Assembly: GCA_022495995.1 (NCBI GenBank)
Contig: JAFEMH010005406.1
Location: 1-64,000 of the forward strand
Length of the DNA stretch: 64,000 nucleotides
From: Adenophora triphylla var. japonica
Lineage: Eukaryota; Streptophyta; Magnoliopsida; Asterales; Campanulaceae
Direction: 5' to 3'
Below, in pieces: positions 8,906 to 19,734 of the stretch (within the stretch, counting starts at the first letter, position 1; every line of letters begins with the position of its first letter). A model generated the notes under the pieces. That model ran no database searches, was not told the DNA's origin, and saw nothing but the letters and a program-made list of their open reading frames with translations. The position numbers and the translations under genes were made by a program.

Positions 8906-11900
8906 GAATTGGTCTTACGTTTGACTGCCGTTGGATGATTTTGATGAAAGATACGGGATCTCGTTATCTTTCTCGGGGCACTGGGTCTTACGTTTGGCTA
9001 GCAGGGAAGATTTTGATGAAAGATACGGGATCTCGTTATCTTTCTCGGGGCACTCGGTCTTACGTTTGGCTCGGGGAAGATTTTGATGAAAGATACGGGA
9101 TCTCGTTATCTTTCTCGGGGCACCTCGGTCTTACGTTTGGCTAGGGGTAATTTTGATGAAAGATACGGGATCTCGTTATCTTTCTCGGGGCACTCGGTCT
9201 TACGTTTGATCGCCTAGGGAAGATTTTGATGAAAGATACGGGATCTCGTTATCTTTCTCGGGGCACTCGGTCTTACGTTTGGCTTAGGGAAGATTTTGAT
9301 GAAAGATACGGGATCTCGTTATCTTTCTCGGGGCACTCGGTCTTACGTTTGGCTATAGGGAAGATTTTTGATGAAAGATACGGGATCTCGTTATCTTTCT
9401 CGGGGCACTCGGTCTTACGTTTGATCGCCGGGAAGGATTTTGATGAAAGATACGGGATCCGTTATCTTTCTCGGGGCACTGGCCTTACGTTTGGCTGCCA
9501 GGGGAAGATTTTGATGAAAGATACGGGATCTCGTTATCTTTCTCGGGGCACTCGGTCTTACGTTTGGCTGCTAGGGAAGATTTTGATGAAAGATCACGGG
9601 ATCTCGTTATCTTTCTCGGGGCACTCGGTCTTACGTTTGAGGCTGTAGGGAAGATTTTGATGAAAGATACGGGATCTCGTTATCTTTCTCGGGGCACTCG
9701 GTCTTACGTTTGATCAGGGGTAATTTGGATGAAAGATACGGGATCTCGTTATCTTTCTCGGGGCCTTCGGTCTTACGTTTGGCTGGCAGGAAGATTTTGA
9801 TGAAAGATACGGGATCTCGTTATCTTTCTCGGGGCACTCGGTCTTACGTTTGGCTAGGGGAAGATTTTGATGAAAGATACGGGATCTCGTTATCTTTCTC
9901 GGGGCACTCGGTCTTACGTTTGGCTGCGGGGTAATTTTGATGAAAGATACGGGATCTCGTTATCTTTCTCAGGGCACTCGGTCTTACGTTTGGCTTGGGG
10001 AATGATTTTGATGAAAGATACGGGATCTCGTTATCTTTCTCGGGCACTCGGTCTTACGTTTGAGTAGGGGGTGATTTTGATGAAAGATACGGGATCTCGT
10101 TATCTTTCTCGAGGCACTCGGTCTTACGTTTGGCTGTCGGGGGTAATTTTGATGAAAGATACGGGATCGCTTATCTTTCTCGGGGCACTCGGTCTTACGT
10201 TTGGCTAGCAGGGGAATGATTTTGATGAAAGATACGGGATCTCGTTATCTTTCTCGGGCACTCGATCTTACGTTTGGCTAGGGAAGATTTTGATGAAAGA
10301 TACGGGATCTCGTTATCTTTCTCGGGGCACTCGGTCTTACGTTTGATTGCGGGAAGATTTTGATGAAAGATACGGGATCTCGTTATCTTTCTCGGGGCAC
10401 TTCGGTCTTACGTTTGGCTAGCAGGGAGATTTTGTTGAAAGATACGGGATCTCGTTATCTTTCTCGGGGCACTCGGTCTTACGTTTGGCTAGCAGGGAAG
10501 ATTTTGATGAAAGATACGGGATCTCGTTATCTTTCTCGGGGCACTCGGTCTTACGTTTGGCTAGCCGGGAAGATTTTGATGAAAGATACGGGATCTCGTT
10601 ATCTTTCTCGGGCACTCGGTCTTACGTTTGGCTAGCAGGGAAGATTTTGATGAAAGATACGGGATCTCGTTATCTTTCTCGGGGCACTCGGTCTTACGTT
10701 TGGCTGCGGGAAGGATTTTGATGAAAGATACGGGATCCGTTATCTTTCTCGGGAGCACTCGGTCTTACGTTTGGCTTAGGGAAGATTTTGATGAAAGATA
10801 CGGGATCTCGTTATCTTTCTCGAGCACTTCGGTCTTACGTTTGGCTAGCAGGGAAGATTTTGATGAAAGATACGGGATCTCGTTATCTTTCTCGGGGCAC
10901 TCGGTCTTACGTTTGGCTAGCAGGGAAGATTTTGATGAAAGATACGGGATCTCGTTATCTTTCTCGGGGCACTCGGTCTTACGTTTGGCTCCGGGGTAAT
11001 TTTGATGAAAGATACGGGATCTCGTTATCTTTCTCGGGGCACTCGGTCTTACGTTTGGCTAGCCGGAAGATTTTGATGAAAGATACGGGATCTCGTTATC
11101 TTTCTCGGGGCACTCGGTCTTACGTTTGGCTAGCGGGAAGATTTTGATGAAAGATACGGGATCTCGTTATCTTTCTCGGGGCACTCGATCTTACGTTTGG
11201 CTTGCCGGGTAATTTTGATGAAAGATACGGGATCTCGTTATCTTTCTCAGGGGCACTCGGTCTTACGTTTGGCTAGCAGGGAATGATTTTGATGAAAGAT
11301 ACGGGATCTCGTTATCTTTCTCGGGGCACTCGGTCTTACGTTTGACTGCCGGGGGTGATTTTGATGAAAGATACGGGATCTCGTTATCTTTCTCGAGGCA
11401 CTCGGTCTTACGTTTGACTGTCGGGGGTAATTTTGATGAAAGATACGGGATCCGTTATCTTTCTCGGGGCACTCGGTCTTACGTTTTACTGCCGGGAATG
11501 ATTTTGATGAAAGATACGGGATCTCATTATCTTTTTCGGGTCACTCGGTCTTACGTTTGGCTGCCAGGGAAGATTTTGATGAAAGATACGGGATCTCGTT
11601 ATCTTTCTCGGGCACTCGGTCTTACGTTTGATTGCGGGAAGATTTTGATGAAAGATACGGGATCTCGTTATCTTTCTCGGGGCACTCGGTCTTACGTTTG
11701 ATCGCCGGGAGATTTTGATGAAAGATACGGGATCTCGTTATCTTTCTCGGGGCACTCGGTCTTACGTTTGGCTAGGGAAGATTTTGATGAAAGATACGGG
11801 ATCTCGTTATCTTTCTCGGGGCACTCGGTCTTACGTTTGATTTGCGGGAATGATTTTGATGAAAGATACGGGATCTCGTTATCTTTCTCGGGGCACTCGG

Positions 11901-11930
11901 TCTTACGTTTGGACTGCCGGGAATATTTTC
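8906..11930. repeat. 72-bp satellite-like array, about 42 copies
   Basis: I counted about 42 occurrences of the core GATGAAAGATACGGGATCTC between 8941 and 11930, giving a mean period near 72 bp. Units are nearly identical in the core (GATTTTGATGAAAGATACGG, TCTTTCTCGGGGCACTCGGT, CTTACGTTTGGCT) and differ mostly in a 5-12 base spacer after GTTTG. Each unit has an 8-bp dyad GAAAGATA / TATCTTTC with an 11-base loop. A degenerate copy precedes the array near 8840-8905. Open frames of 60-140 codons in several frames come from the repeat and are not genes. The array lies in the 3' UTR of the Ogre-type element. Confidence 0.95.
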
Positions 11931-12013
11931 TTGGCAAGGGCTGACTTTGGTTATCTTTGGTTAACTCTGTCAAGTTGGGGGCGGGTGCGAGTCTGCAGGG
12001 TACAAGGGGCAAA

Positions 12014-12054
12014 AGGGTCATTTTGACCCTTGCAATCCTATCCGCGCGGATAGG
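12014..12054. promoter_or_regulatory. Two palindromes upstream of the antisense gene
   Basis: AGGGTCA-TTT-TGACCCT (12014-12030) and the perfect 18-bp palindrome CCTATCCGCGCGGATAGG (12037-12054) lie about 160-200 bases before the antisense ATG at 12213. TATTAATTA near 12070 could serve as a TATA-like element. The TCCGCGCGGA core also occurs in the LTR near 7802. Position suggests transcription-factor sites for the antisense promoter, but no factor can be assigned. Confidence 0.5.
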
Positions 12055-12212
12055 GTTTGAAAACCAGGGGTATTAATTAGGGCCAACGCCCTTTCTCTTC
12101 CCCATTCAGTTTTTTCAAAAATTCCGAGAGCAGGGAGAGAAAATTCTGCAAATCCGCCATTTTTGGCAAAAAAGCTTCAAAAATCTTCCGATTTCTTCGA
12201 TTTGTTTGAGCA

Positions 12213-14691
12213 ATGGAACACGGGGAAGGCGCTTTTCAAGGCCAAGGACGTGGCCCGGTAGCGGAGAGGCGATTGGAGCTCGTCCGAATGAGGAGGCATT
12301 ACAATCTTTCGCAATCGGTTGCGGAGGAGCATTACCCCGATGCTTGGCAACATTGGGCTTCGGATTCGAATCTCCGAACGGTATACTTTGAAACCCTTTG
12401 ATCCCTTTGTTGATTTCTTGTTTGAAATTTGAATTTTGGGTGATTTTTGAATTAATTTTTTTTGAAAATTCGAATGATTGATGTTCTTGGCTTTGAATCT
12501 TGGTTTTGATGCTTTGCATGTTGATGATGATTTTTTTTTTCTTTGAAATTGAATATTGATATGTTGATGATGATTTTTTTTTTTTGAAATTGGATATTGA
12601 TATGTTGATGATGATTTTTTTTTTTTTTGTTAATATAAATGCAAATGCAATCTTTTTGACATTTTCTCTTACTCTTTTTTTTTTATTACAGGGCGGAAAC
12701 CGTTTTGTGACGGAGCAGCTGAACAAGATGAAGACTCGAGGATCAGTGGAGTCTGTGATTGACTTGTGGGACCGGCTTCCGGATGCGGGCCGAGGAGCTT
12801 TGCCGAGTCAGAGGCAGTTGTTGTCGAGACGGGGCTCAGGAGTTCGTTGAGTGCTTGAGGGGCCCAGTCAAGTTCCCTAAGAGCAAGAGCTTGATGTTTG
12901 CTCTGGCGCGGCCTTTGGTGGGACGCGACCCGCACCTTCCACTTCTTAAGGCGAGGCTACGGTTACGCCCTCCGACTACGCTGCGATCACGGGCTGTCCT
13001 TTAATGGGCGCGGCATTGAGTGGCGAGATGGCTACGGCGATGCTTGATCTGCGAGCTCTTACGGGATTTTCCCCTATTCCCCAAGGGGATGGGTATGGAG
13101 TATGCCGTGGTCTACGCAGCAAGATCGTGGAGACTATAGCGAGTTACGAGTGGGGAGGAGAGGATAGGCGCCGATCAGATTGCCAGGGCCTTCTTGTGGT
13201 TTGCTTTTTCGAGCACGCTCTTTGGACATGTTGAGGGGACGGCGGTCTTTGCCTTGTTGAGGTCCTTGGAGGACATGGAGACGGCCGGAGATGTCTCGTG
13301 GGGAGAGGCCGGGTGGCGAGCTTTATTTTGCTCTTGATAGGTACAGTAGGAAGAAGGCTGTGAGCTCACTGTCTTGCTTTGAGTTTGCCACAGGTATAAG
13401 CTCTCTTTTTGCTTTCCCCTCCTCTTTTTTTTTTTGAGCACGCATTTTTCTTTTGCCTTTGGATTGATTGGATTTTTACCTTTCGCAGTATGGGCGTTGG
13501 AGTTTTTCCACGTCACGGTGTGGCGGCGGCCGGCGGGTACGTCGGGCGTATCCGGCCATGCGGTCTTGGTCCAAGCATGCCGGAGAAGATAAGCTCCAGG
13601 CGTACGACTCTCGAGTACGCGGATTGCCTTCCTTTGACGGAGGCCGAGACGGATGAGGGGATGATATTCTTCCCACAGGATCGCTTTGAGGTAGCGCGGT
13701 GAAGGGCGGCGAGATACGGAGCCGGTGCGGCGGAGGATTTTGAGGGTCGACCTGCGATGCCTATTATGCAGGAGAGAGGGTGACGCGCCGGCATGGCGTG
13801 AACTCGCCTTTGAGGACACCGGTGGAGCCTCCCGCCGATATGATGCACTCCGAGCGATCGGTCCGTGACTGGGATGATTACCGAGCGGCCGGCACTTCTC
13901 GGACTTCGTGGCGATTGAGCCATATGCGACATTCGTCTTGAGGAGGCGAGGATGCCTCGGGTTTTGGATAGGGAGGGGCTTGGGATCCCGCGATACCCTC
14001 GGACGGATTTTCCTATTTCCGGGATGGGGTCCGATTGAGGGTGCAGATCCCTCGGCCCGAGCGACTTCCACGAGCTTTAGGCCTCGTCAGGTATGAAGGT
14101 ATGGCTTCACCTTTTCCCCTTCTTTTCTTTCTTTTGTTTCATCATCTTTAGCATCACCTTTTTTTTTTGACGCTTTTGCTTTTGTGCGGTTTTCGGAGGT
14201 GGTCGTCGAGAAGGCGATGAAGCAAGTGATCGAGGCCAAGAGATTCATCGGGAGGATGGTCGCTTGCGGGGCTCCTCGAGCTAGAGCGAGGCGACCACGG
14301 CGGCGCCTGTCGGACGGGAGGCTTCCTGTTCGCTCGAGACTTCTTGAGACTCCTCTGTCTCCTCTCCTTGATCCCCGCGCGGTGCGCCTTCGGATCACGT
14401 CATTCTCGGGGATCCACACGGGCGGGGACACGTATGGCGGCATGGCGGGTCGTCTTCGTACGTGCGGGAGTCCGACGCCTTCACCTTCGGGTACGATTTT
14501 TTCGCAGATCTCGGTTTGCCACTATCGGAGCGTGCCGGTTGGTCTGACGAGCCTCTCTCTGGAGACGAGGACGATTCCCGAGCCCGAGATTTTCGGGGCT
14601 CCTACGAGGCGGGCCCGAGTCGCAGAGAGGCGGGGAGACATCGGGTGCTGGAGACTCCGATTGATTTTTTTTTTTTTGAGATTGAGATTTA
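12213..14691 (+). pseudogene. Antisense plant-mobile-domain (MAIN/MAIL-like) gene, degenerate
   Basis: This gene runs opposite to the retroelement. Exon 1 (12213-12380) opens with ATG and reads in phase 0 through a GT-AG intron (12381-12691, T-rich before TTATTACAG) into exon 2. Later segments in shifting frames show the plant mobile domain: GEATVTPSDYAAITG (about 12945-12990), ARAFLWF then STLFGHVEG and VSWGEAGWRALF (about 13180-13330), and a tryptophan/proline-rich region near 13500-13600. Further intron-like borders lie near 13393-13489 and 14093. A basic, helical C-terminal tail ends near 14691. At least five frameshifts or stops make it non-functional as read. PMD proteins occur in host silencing factors and in Tat and Mutator elements; which this derives from is not resolvable here. 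Confidence 0.65.
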
Positions 14692-15126
14692 GATTTGTAC
14701 AGCTTGTGCACATTTTTTTTTTGATGTAATAATTTAGGATTTTATTTATGTTTGCTTTCTTTTTTTTTTTTATGCACACTCCTTTTTTTTGGAATGTAAT
14801 AATTTAGGATTTTATTTTATGAATGCAATGCAATATGAATGCGGTGTTGCATGAGCCTTGGTTTTTGCAAGGGTGTTTGGTGTATGGGTGGTTTGGGGAG
14901 GTTTTTGCACAAGTTTCGAGCAACGGGACGGAATATTCCTTTTTGGCGTAGCGGCTTGGGATTGCAGATTTTTTTGGGAAAGCAATCCCATCTGCGCGAA
15001 TGGGGACTGCATCTGACATTGTTCTTTAATTTTGGTTCAGACCTGGTCTTGCTTTATTTCAAATTCAAATATCCTCTTCAACCTCCAGTCCAAACAGCCA
15101 TTTTCGGGGAGAAAGAGAGAAAAATC

Positions 15127-16628
15127 ATGGAAATGGCCAAAAATTCTCCAAAATTGTCCAAAGAAAGGCAAATGTTGTTCTTTGAAAAGTTCAAGGAGTG
15201 GTGTAGGGAGATCATGCATGAGAGAAGATCATTCTTTGAAGAAAGGTACAAGATACGATGCTTGTGGTCTCTCAAAGAATTGGTTCCGGATTATGACCTC
15301 TTAAGAGCTTCTTCTTCATTTTGGGATACTAGAAGGCATGTTTTTTGCCTTTCCTTCAACGAGATTGTTCCGACTGTCGAAGAATTTCGGGCCTTACTTG
15401 GAGGTCCGGAGGTGGAAGAGATAGCGATTCCTTTGCCCGGAGGGGCTTCTTTTCAGACGATTGTGCGTCCTCCTTCATCTTTCCCCGGAGGAAGCGCAAG
15501 GTATGATCCGCGGTCCCGATCATTTCGATATTTCCGGTCTTCCCGACAGATTTAGGGGCCTAGGTTTGGTGGATGATGCCTATTGGGATGCCTTTGCACT
15601 TTGTATGTTTGGCACCCTGTTCATGGTCTATTCCTTTGGGATCTGCCATCGGTCTTTGCTGGATGTCGTCGTTCGCTTTGTCGCACAGGCGAGAGATGTT
15701 GTTCCTTTGATTACAGGGAGACTTTTCATGCTCTCGACAGATTAGCTACCGGACGGCGGTATATGCACGAGGGCAGCCCGTTCCTCTTGACCACTGTGGG
15801 CGATGGAGCGTTTGGGGGTTCTTCGGGAAACCTCTGATATGATCGAGCCTTGGACTTTCGCCGAGGAGAGGTGTCGATGTAGATTTTGATGATCAGGGCT
15901 CGTGGGCGCGTTGGATGGCGGGTCGCCAGACTGAAGATATCAGATGGTTGGTGCCTCATTGGCGGGTGGAGACTCGCAGAGTGCTTCAGGACGGGTCCCA
16001 TGTGGTTATGCTTCCGGGGCTTTCTCGAGTCAGTTTCTACATTCCGGCTCAGGTCTGAGACAGTTTGGCTTGGAAGCGGGTTCCTTTGGAGGGTTTTGAT
16101 GATATAGCCACCGGGGTGGTGGCTCCTGTTTCCATGGATGATCCCTCGGTGTTTCCATTTCTTTCCCGAGCATGGAGGTATGATTCCTTTCCTCCTCGGG
16201 TCATTCTCGAGCGTCAGAGACCGGTGTTCACGACCACTTGGTACTGGATTGGTATGAGAGGCATGCAGGAGAGACTCGGTGGCTATTTTCAGGACGGCGT
16301 GAGGCCATTGTGGGTGCGGAGGTCTAACTGTTTCGAGAGGAGGAGGGCCGAGGCGAGGCCAACCCTCATGACGGGAGCGGAGACGCGCGGGCGATTATGA
16401 GGCTTACGTCAAGAGACGAAGGAGAGGAGGGCTCCTATGCTACCGGCTAGGTTACGGGGAGATGAGGGATGACGCTAGGGCTACTAAGGCCCGACGGAGG
16501 CTGGTTTGATAGACCACTGTCCCTATACCGAGCTTGGTAGGAGGAATACCGACATTTTTCCGGTTCAGAAGAGAAAGACTCGGAGGGGGAAGAAGAAGGG
16601 AGAGGCCAGTACGAGTGGCTTGGAGTGA
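15127..16628 (+). pseudogene. Second antisense gene, DUF7745-like, degenerate
   Basis: ATG 15127 opens a frame of about 140 codons. It reads a lysine-rich N-terminus, then DYDLLRASSSFWD, HVFCLSFNEIVPTVEEFRALLG, the pattern of DUF7745-type proteins found in plant transposable elements. A frameshift near 15500 moves the reading to DAFALCMFGTLFMVYSFG. More shifts lead to WLVPHW, VVMLPGLSRVSFYIPAQV and a long C-terminal part ending in a Lys/Arg-rich stretch and stop at 16628. The order of motifs matches one ancestral protein, so decay rather than recombination explains the frames. Function of the family is unknown. It lies 0.4 kb downstream of the PMD pseudogene in the same orientation. The family name is from memory; a profile search would settle it. 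Confidence 0.55.
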
Positions 16629-17143
16629 CTCTAAGGTTTCCGAGTATCCCTTTCTTGTCATGGCAGACACATTAATTTGATTATGTATCTTAGTTTTCCT
16701 TTAGCAGGTTGCTAGTTGTAGGAATGAATCGGGCTTAGTCTCATCAAAGAGCTTTTTAACTTGTAATGAATATTTGAATTGCTTTAGAGTTTTTCGAGAC
16801 GCTTTCATGGTCTGATCAATTGTATTGATGCCAAAGTATGGCTTTTATTTGTGCTTTAGACCGAACCGTTTCCGGCTGCCTACGTTCCCCTCATTTTGAG
16901 GAGCTCAGGTCTTCGTAGTTCAACCGGTGAACTCTTTTTTTTGTTTTTTTTGTTGTTTTTTTTTTGTTGTTTTTTTTTTGTTTGTTTCTTTTTTGTTTTT
17001 TTTTGGTGCAACCCTGTTTTTTACCTAGGCCGCCCTTCTCGGGTTTCTAACCTAGTTGGGTATTACTCTTTTAGCACTCTTTTTTTTTGTTTTGTGTTTT
17101 TTTTTGTTGTTTTTTGTTTTTGTTTTTTTTGTTTTGTTTTTTT
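16629..17143. other. Spacer with T/G-rich tract between antisense genes and integrase
   Basis: The first part looks like a 3' UTR of the antisense gene, with several AATGAAT-like polyadenylation words (16720-16780). From 16936 to 17143 the plus strand is almost pure T and G, split by a short mixed block. A phenylalanine-rich open frame there is a composition artefact. Confidence 0.6.
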
Positions 17144-17900
17144 TTACGCGTAGTATCTGCGCAGCTTGTCACCATTCACTGGGTGTACAAAGGGATTCCC
17201 GTCGAGGTCTGCAAGTTGCATGGCTCCTCCGGAGAAGATCTTCTGGACGACATATGGCCCGACCCATACAGGCTCCCATTTGCCGAGAGGGTTGATACGG
17301 ACTGGGGGCTTTTCTTTCAGAACGAGATCACCTTTTCGGATCTCCCGATGCTTTACTTTCTTGTCGAAGGCTCTGGCCATTCTTCCTTGGTAGGCTCGGA
17401 TGTGTTCCATGGCCTTCAGTCGGCGTTCGTCTAGTAGGGCCAATTCATCATGGCGACTCTGGAGCCATTCGACCTCGTTGATCTGGCTTTCCAGCAGTAT
17501 ACGGAGCGAGGGTATTTCCAGCTCGATTGGGAGTACGGCTTCCATTCCGTATGTGAGGGCAAAAGGTGTTTCCCCAGTTGCCGTTCGGCGATGTTACGTA
17601 GCCCCAGAGTGCCAAGTGTAACTTCTCGGGCCAATCTCTGCCTTGGACAGCCATTTTCCGGATGATATTTTCCAGAGTCTTGTTTGCTGCTTCGACGGCT
17701 CCGTTGGTTTGAGGCATGTAGGGAGATGACTTGTGACGGGTTATTCGGAACTCCGCTAGCAGTTTTTCACATTCCCCTTCGAAGTGGGATCCATTATCTG
17801 AGATGATTTCGGCTGGCAACCCGTATCTGCACATGATGTTTTCTTTGATGAAGAGGGCAACTTTCTTTGAATTGAGGATTTTGTAGGACTTTGCAGAGCA
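17144..17900 (-). pseudogene. Integrase C-terminal half (Tat/Ogre), frameshifted
   Basis: On the minus strand, from about 17880 the frame reads KKVALFIKENIMCRYGLP and continues from M at 17834 with IISDNGSHFEG (second catalytic Asp) and NGAVEAANKTL (catalytic Glu). A frameshift near 17550 leads into the C-terminal domain at 17545-17144, with KAMEHIRAYQGRMARAFDKK and a GDLVL beta-barrel segment, ending YYA and a stop. The zinc-binding HHCC module and first catalytic Asp are absent. The deletion junction lies just upstream, so no active integrase can be made. Confidence 0.85.
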
Positions 17901-18300
17901 TCCTTTCCGATTCCTTCGAAGAAATCGCCAATCTGCGTCTTTCAGGCTCTTCCGCAGTTCCCAAATTCACACTCGTCAAAATCTCTTCGGCAGCTTGGGC
18001 TCGATTTTCCTCTTTCCGGACAACCTGCTTAAAGATTTTTTTTTGTTGTTTGATTTTTTTTTATTTAATGTGTCTGCTTCTTTATCTAATGAATTATTAT
18101 TAAATTTTTTATTAATTAATTTATCATTAGTTAAAGTGGCAATCAAGGGATACTCAGAAAGGTTCGTCATTTCATTGAAAACGAAAGGGGATACAGCGCT
18201 TGCTACAGACTCGTAGTCTTCAGGCGTAAGGCCGTCGGACGACCCTAGAGACTCGATCTTAACAAAGAGAGACTGGGAGGACTTGTCCTAGATTGACACA
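17890..18300 (-). pseudogene. RT-upstream remnant and RT/RNase H deletion junction
   Basis: The minus strand reads AEEILTSVNLGTAEEPERR near 17990-17930. This is the conserved segment just before RT in Tat elements (VNLGT-EEPR). Within about 30 codons it joins integrase sequence directly. RT palm motifs, RNase H and the integrase N-terminus are therefore deleted. An AT-rich, low-complexity patch (18030-18130) lies on the protease side. The deletion spares the flanking domains, so it looks like one internal event in the element's ancestry. Confidence 0.75.
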
Positions 18301-19650
18301 AAGGGACGGGGGACCAATCCAAGCTTGGTGATCATTTCCTCCTTGGTCGCGGACGGGCCTGAGAGAGTTTCCCAATTCTTTAGCGGCATCGCTGTTGGTG
18401 TCCTGACTCGGGAATTGTGTTTTCCTTCCTCGATTGCCGCTACCATTTTTTGGACCGAGCCGAAATCAATCGGGTCGGCACCTGGATCTCTTCCCGAACA
18501 ATTCTTTGCATAACCGAGACCATCCCAACCATCCGAGGGAAATTCCGTGGCCTTAGCTTTTGGCTGTCGGTTCGAATTCGGGTTTCGGATCTTCTGGGCG
18601 GGAGGAATAGTGGTTGTGAGCTTCTCGAACTGTTCCACCAGTCGGGCACGCCTCGAAGGTATACTCACTCTTCATGGCAATGGTAGCCCCGTGTAACTTG
18701 GGTAGGTCCAGAACATTCTACGGACCGGGTTAGCCTTGGTTCCTCCGAACTTGTTGAGGCTATCCTGTAGCTTTAGCCATCCTGCCGTAGGAGTGGGCTC
18801 TGTGATGTTTCTGGTTGTGTGGGACCCTTTACAAAGTAGTCGGCCAAATTAGGGCTGAAGGGGAGAGATCTAGGATTGTCGGCCGGGACCTTTCTGTGGC
18901 GGCTTCAAATCTTTTTCCCTTTGCGGTGTCAGGGAGGCCTCATATCCCGGCCATGGCGAGTATTCTGTCCTTTCACTTCGATGAGTTTGTGAGTTCCTTG
19001 TTGGTGCTTCCCAGGGCCAGAGGCCGGGTAGATAGCTCATTTTTCTCATCATTTTCAAGACCGGTGGGATTTTATCCCAGTGACCGTCGAATCTATGTTG
19101 CACACTTGGGCCTTGGGAGGCTCGGCCCGTGAAGCCCGTTAGCATGTGACCTTCCTCGTCATGTTTGATTTCGAGAATAGGTATTCCGCCCGTATCCGTG
19201 CCCTCTAAAGTGACTAAATCCCCGTAAATGGTCGTCGATCCCCATTCGAGATGAATTTCACACCTTGGTGGAGGCTTGAGGCGACCCCTTTGACTTGATG
19301 GAGCCAAGGTCTTCCCGGCGGGGCATTGAAAGTAATCGGGATGTCGATAACACGGAATTCCACAGTATCAATTTGTCCAAACCGAGAGGTCCAAAGTAGC
19401 AACTCAGGACTGCTCGGGATGTTGAGTCGTAAGCTTTGGCTTGTGAGAGAAGAAGGCTTCAAGTCGTAGTCTTGATATCAAGCAAGCTCATGATCTTTGC
19501 CGGAAGAATGTTCATTCCGGACCCATTGTCCACCAGGACCCGAGGGAGGCGTCGTTCATCCAGTGGGTGTGATGAAGAGAGGCTCATTATGATCGGCCCC
19601 AAATTGAGGGAGGTCGAGATACTGTGAAAGTGATTATATTCCCGTAATGG
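18300..19650 (-). pseudogene. Protease region of the Ogre-type element
   Basis: In the minus-strand direction, PDDVVQLIGNIHYGN near 19680 is followed by RVLVDNGSGMNILPAKIMSLLDIK. Its Asp-Asn-Gly at 19522-19530 is the usual active-site variant of Ogre/Tat retropepsins. TVEFRVIDIPITFNAPPGRPWLHQ follows (19410-19290), the second conserved block, with a Pro where Leu is normal before GRPW. A linker of about 300 codons leads to the lost RT. Several frameshifts and stops interrupt the frame. Confidence 0.75.
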
Positions 19651-19734
19651 ATGTTTCCAATTAGCTGTACCACATCATCGGGAGTAGCATCGATAGGGAC
19701 TAGAGTGCGGGCCGGGCTTTCTTCCGGCTTCGGC

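Noticed and set aside
8857..11701. Many open frames of 60-140 codons rich in DERYGISLSFSGHS-like repeats
   Set aside because: They occur in several frames on both strands, follow the 72-bp DNA repeat exactly and start or stop with spacer changes; they are not genes.
8906..11930. Resemblance to a CRISPR array
   Set aside because: No unique spacers of constant length; the whole 72-bp unit repeats, and the context is a plant retrotransposon.
13175..14071. 298-codon minus-strand ORF
   Set aside because: It lies opposite the PMD pseudogene, is Arg/Pro/Ser-biased and shows no gag-pol motif; a shadow of GC-rich coding DNA.
14087..14729. Several overlapping Arg-rich ORFs on both strands
   Set aside because: They are alternative frames of the PMD pseudogene's C-terminal exon.
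16896..17153. Phenylalanine-rich ORF resembling membrane segments
   Set aside because: It is the translation of a T/G low-complexity tract.
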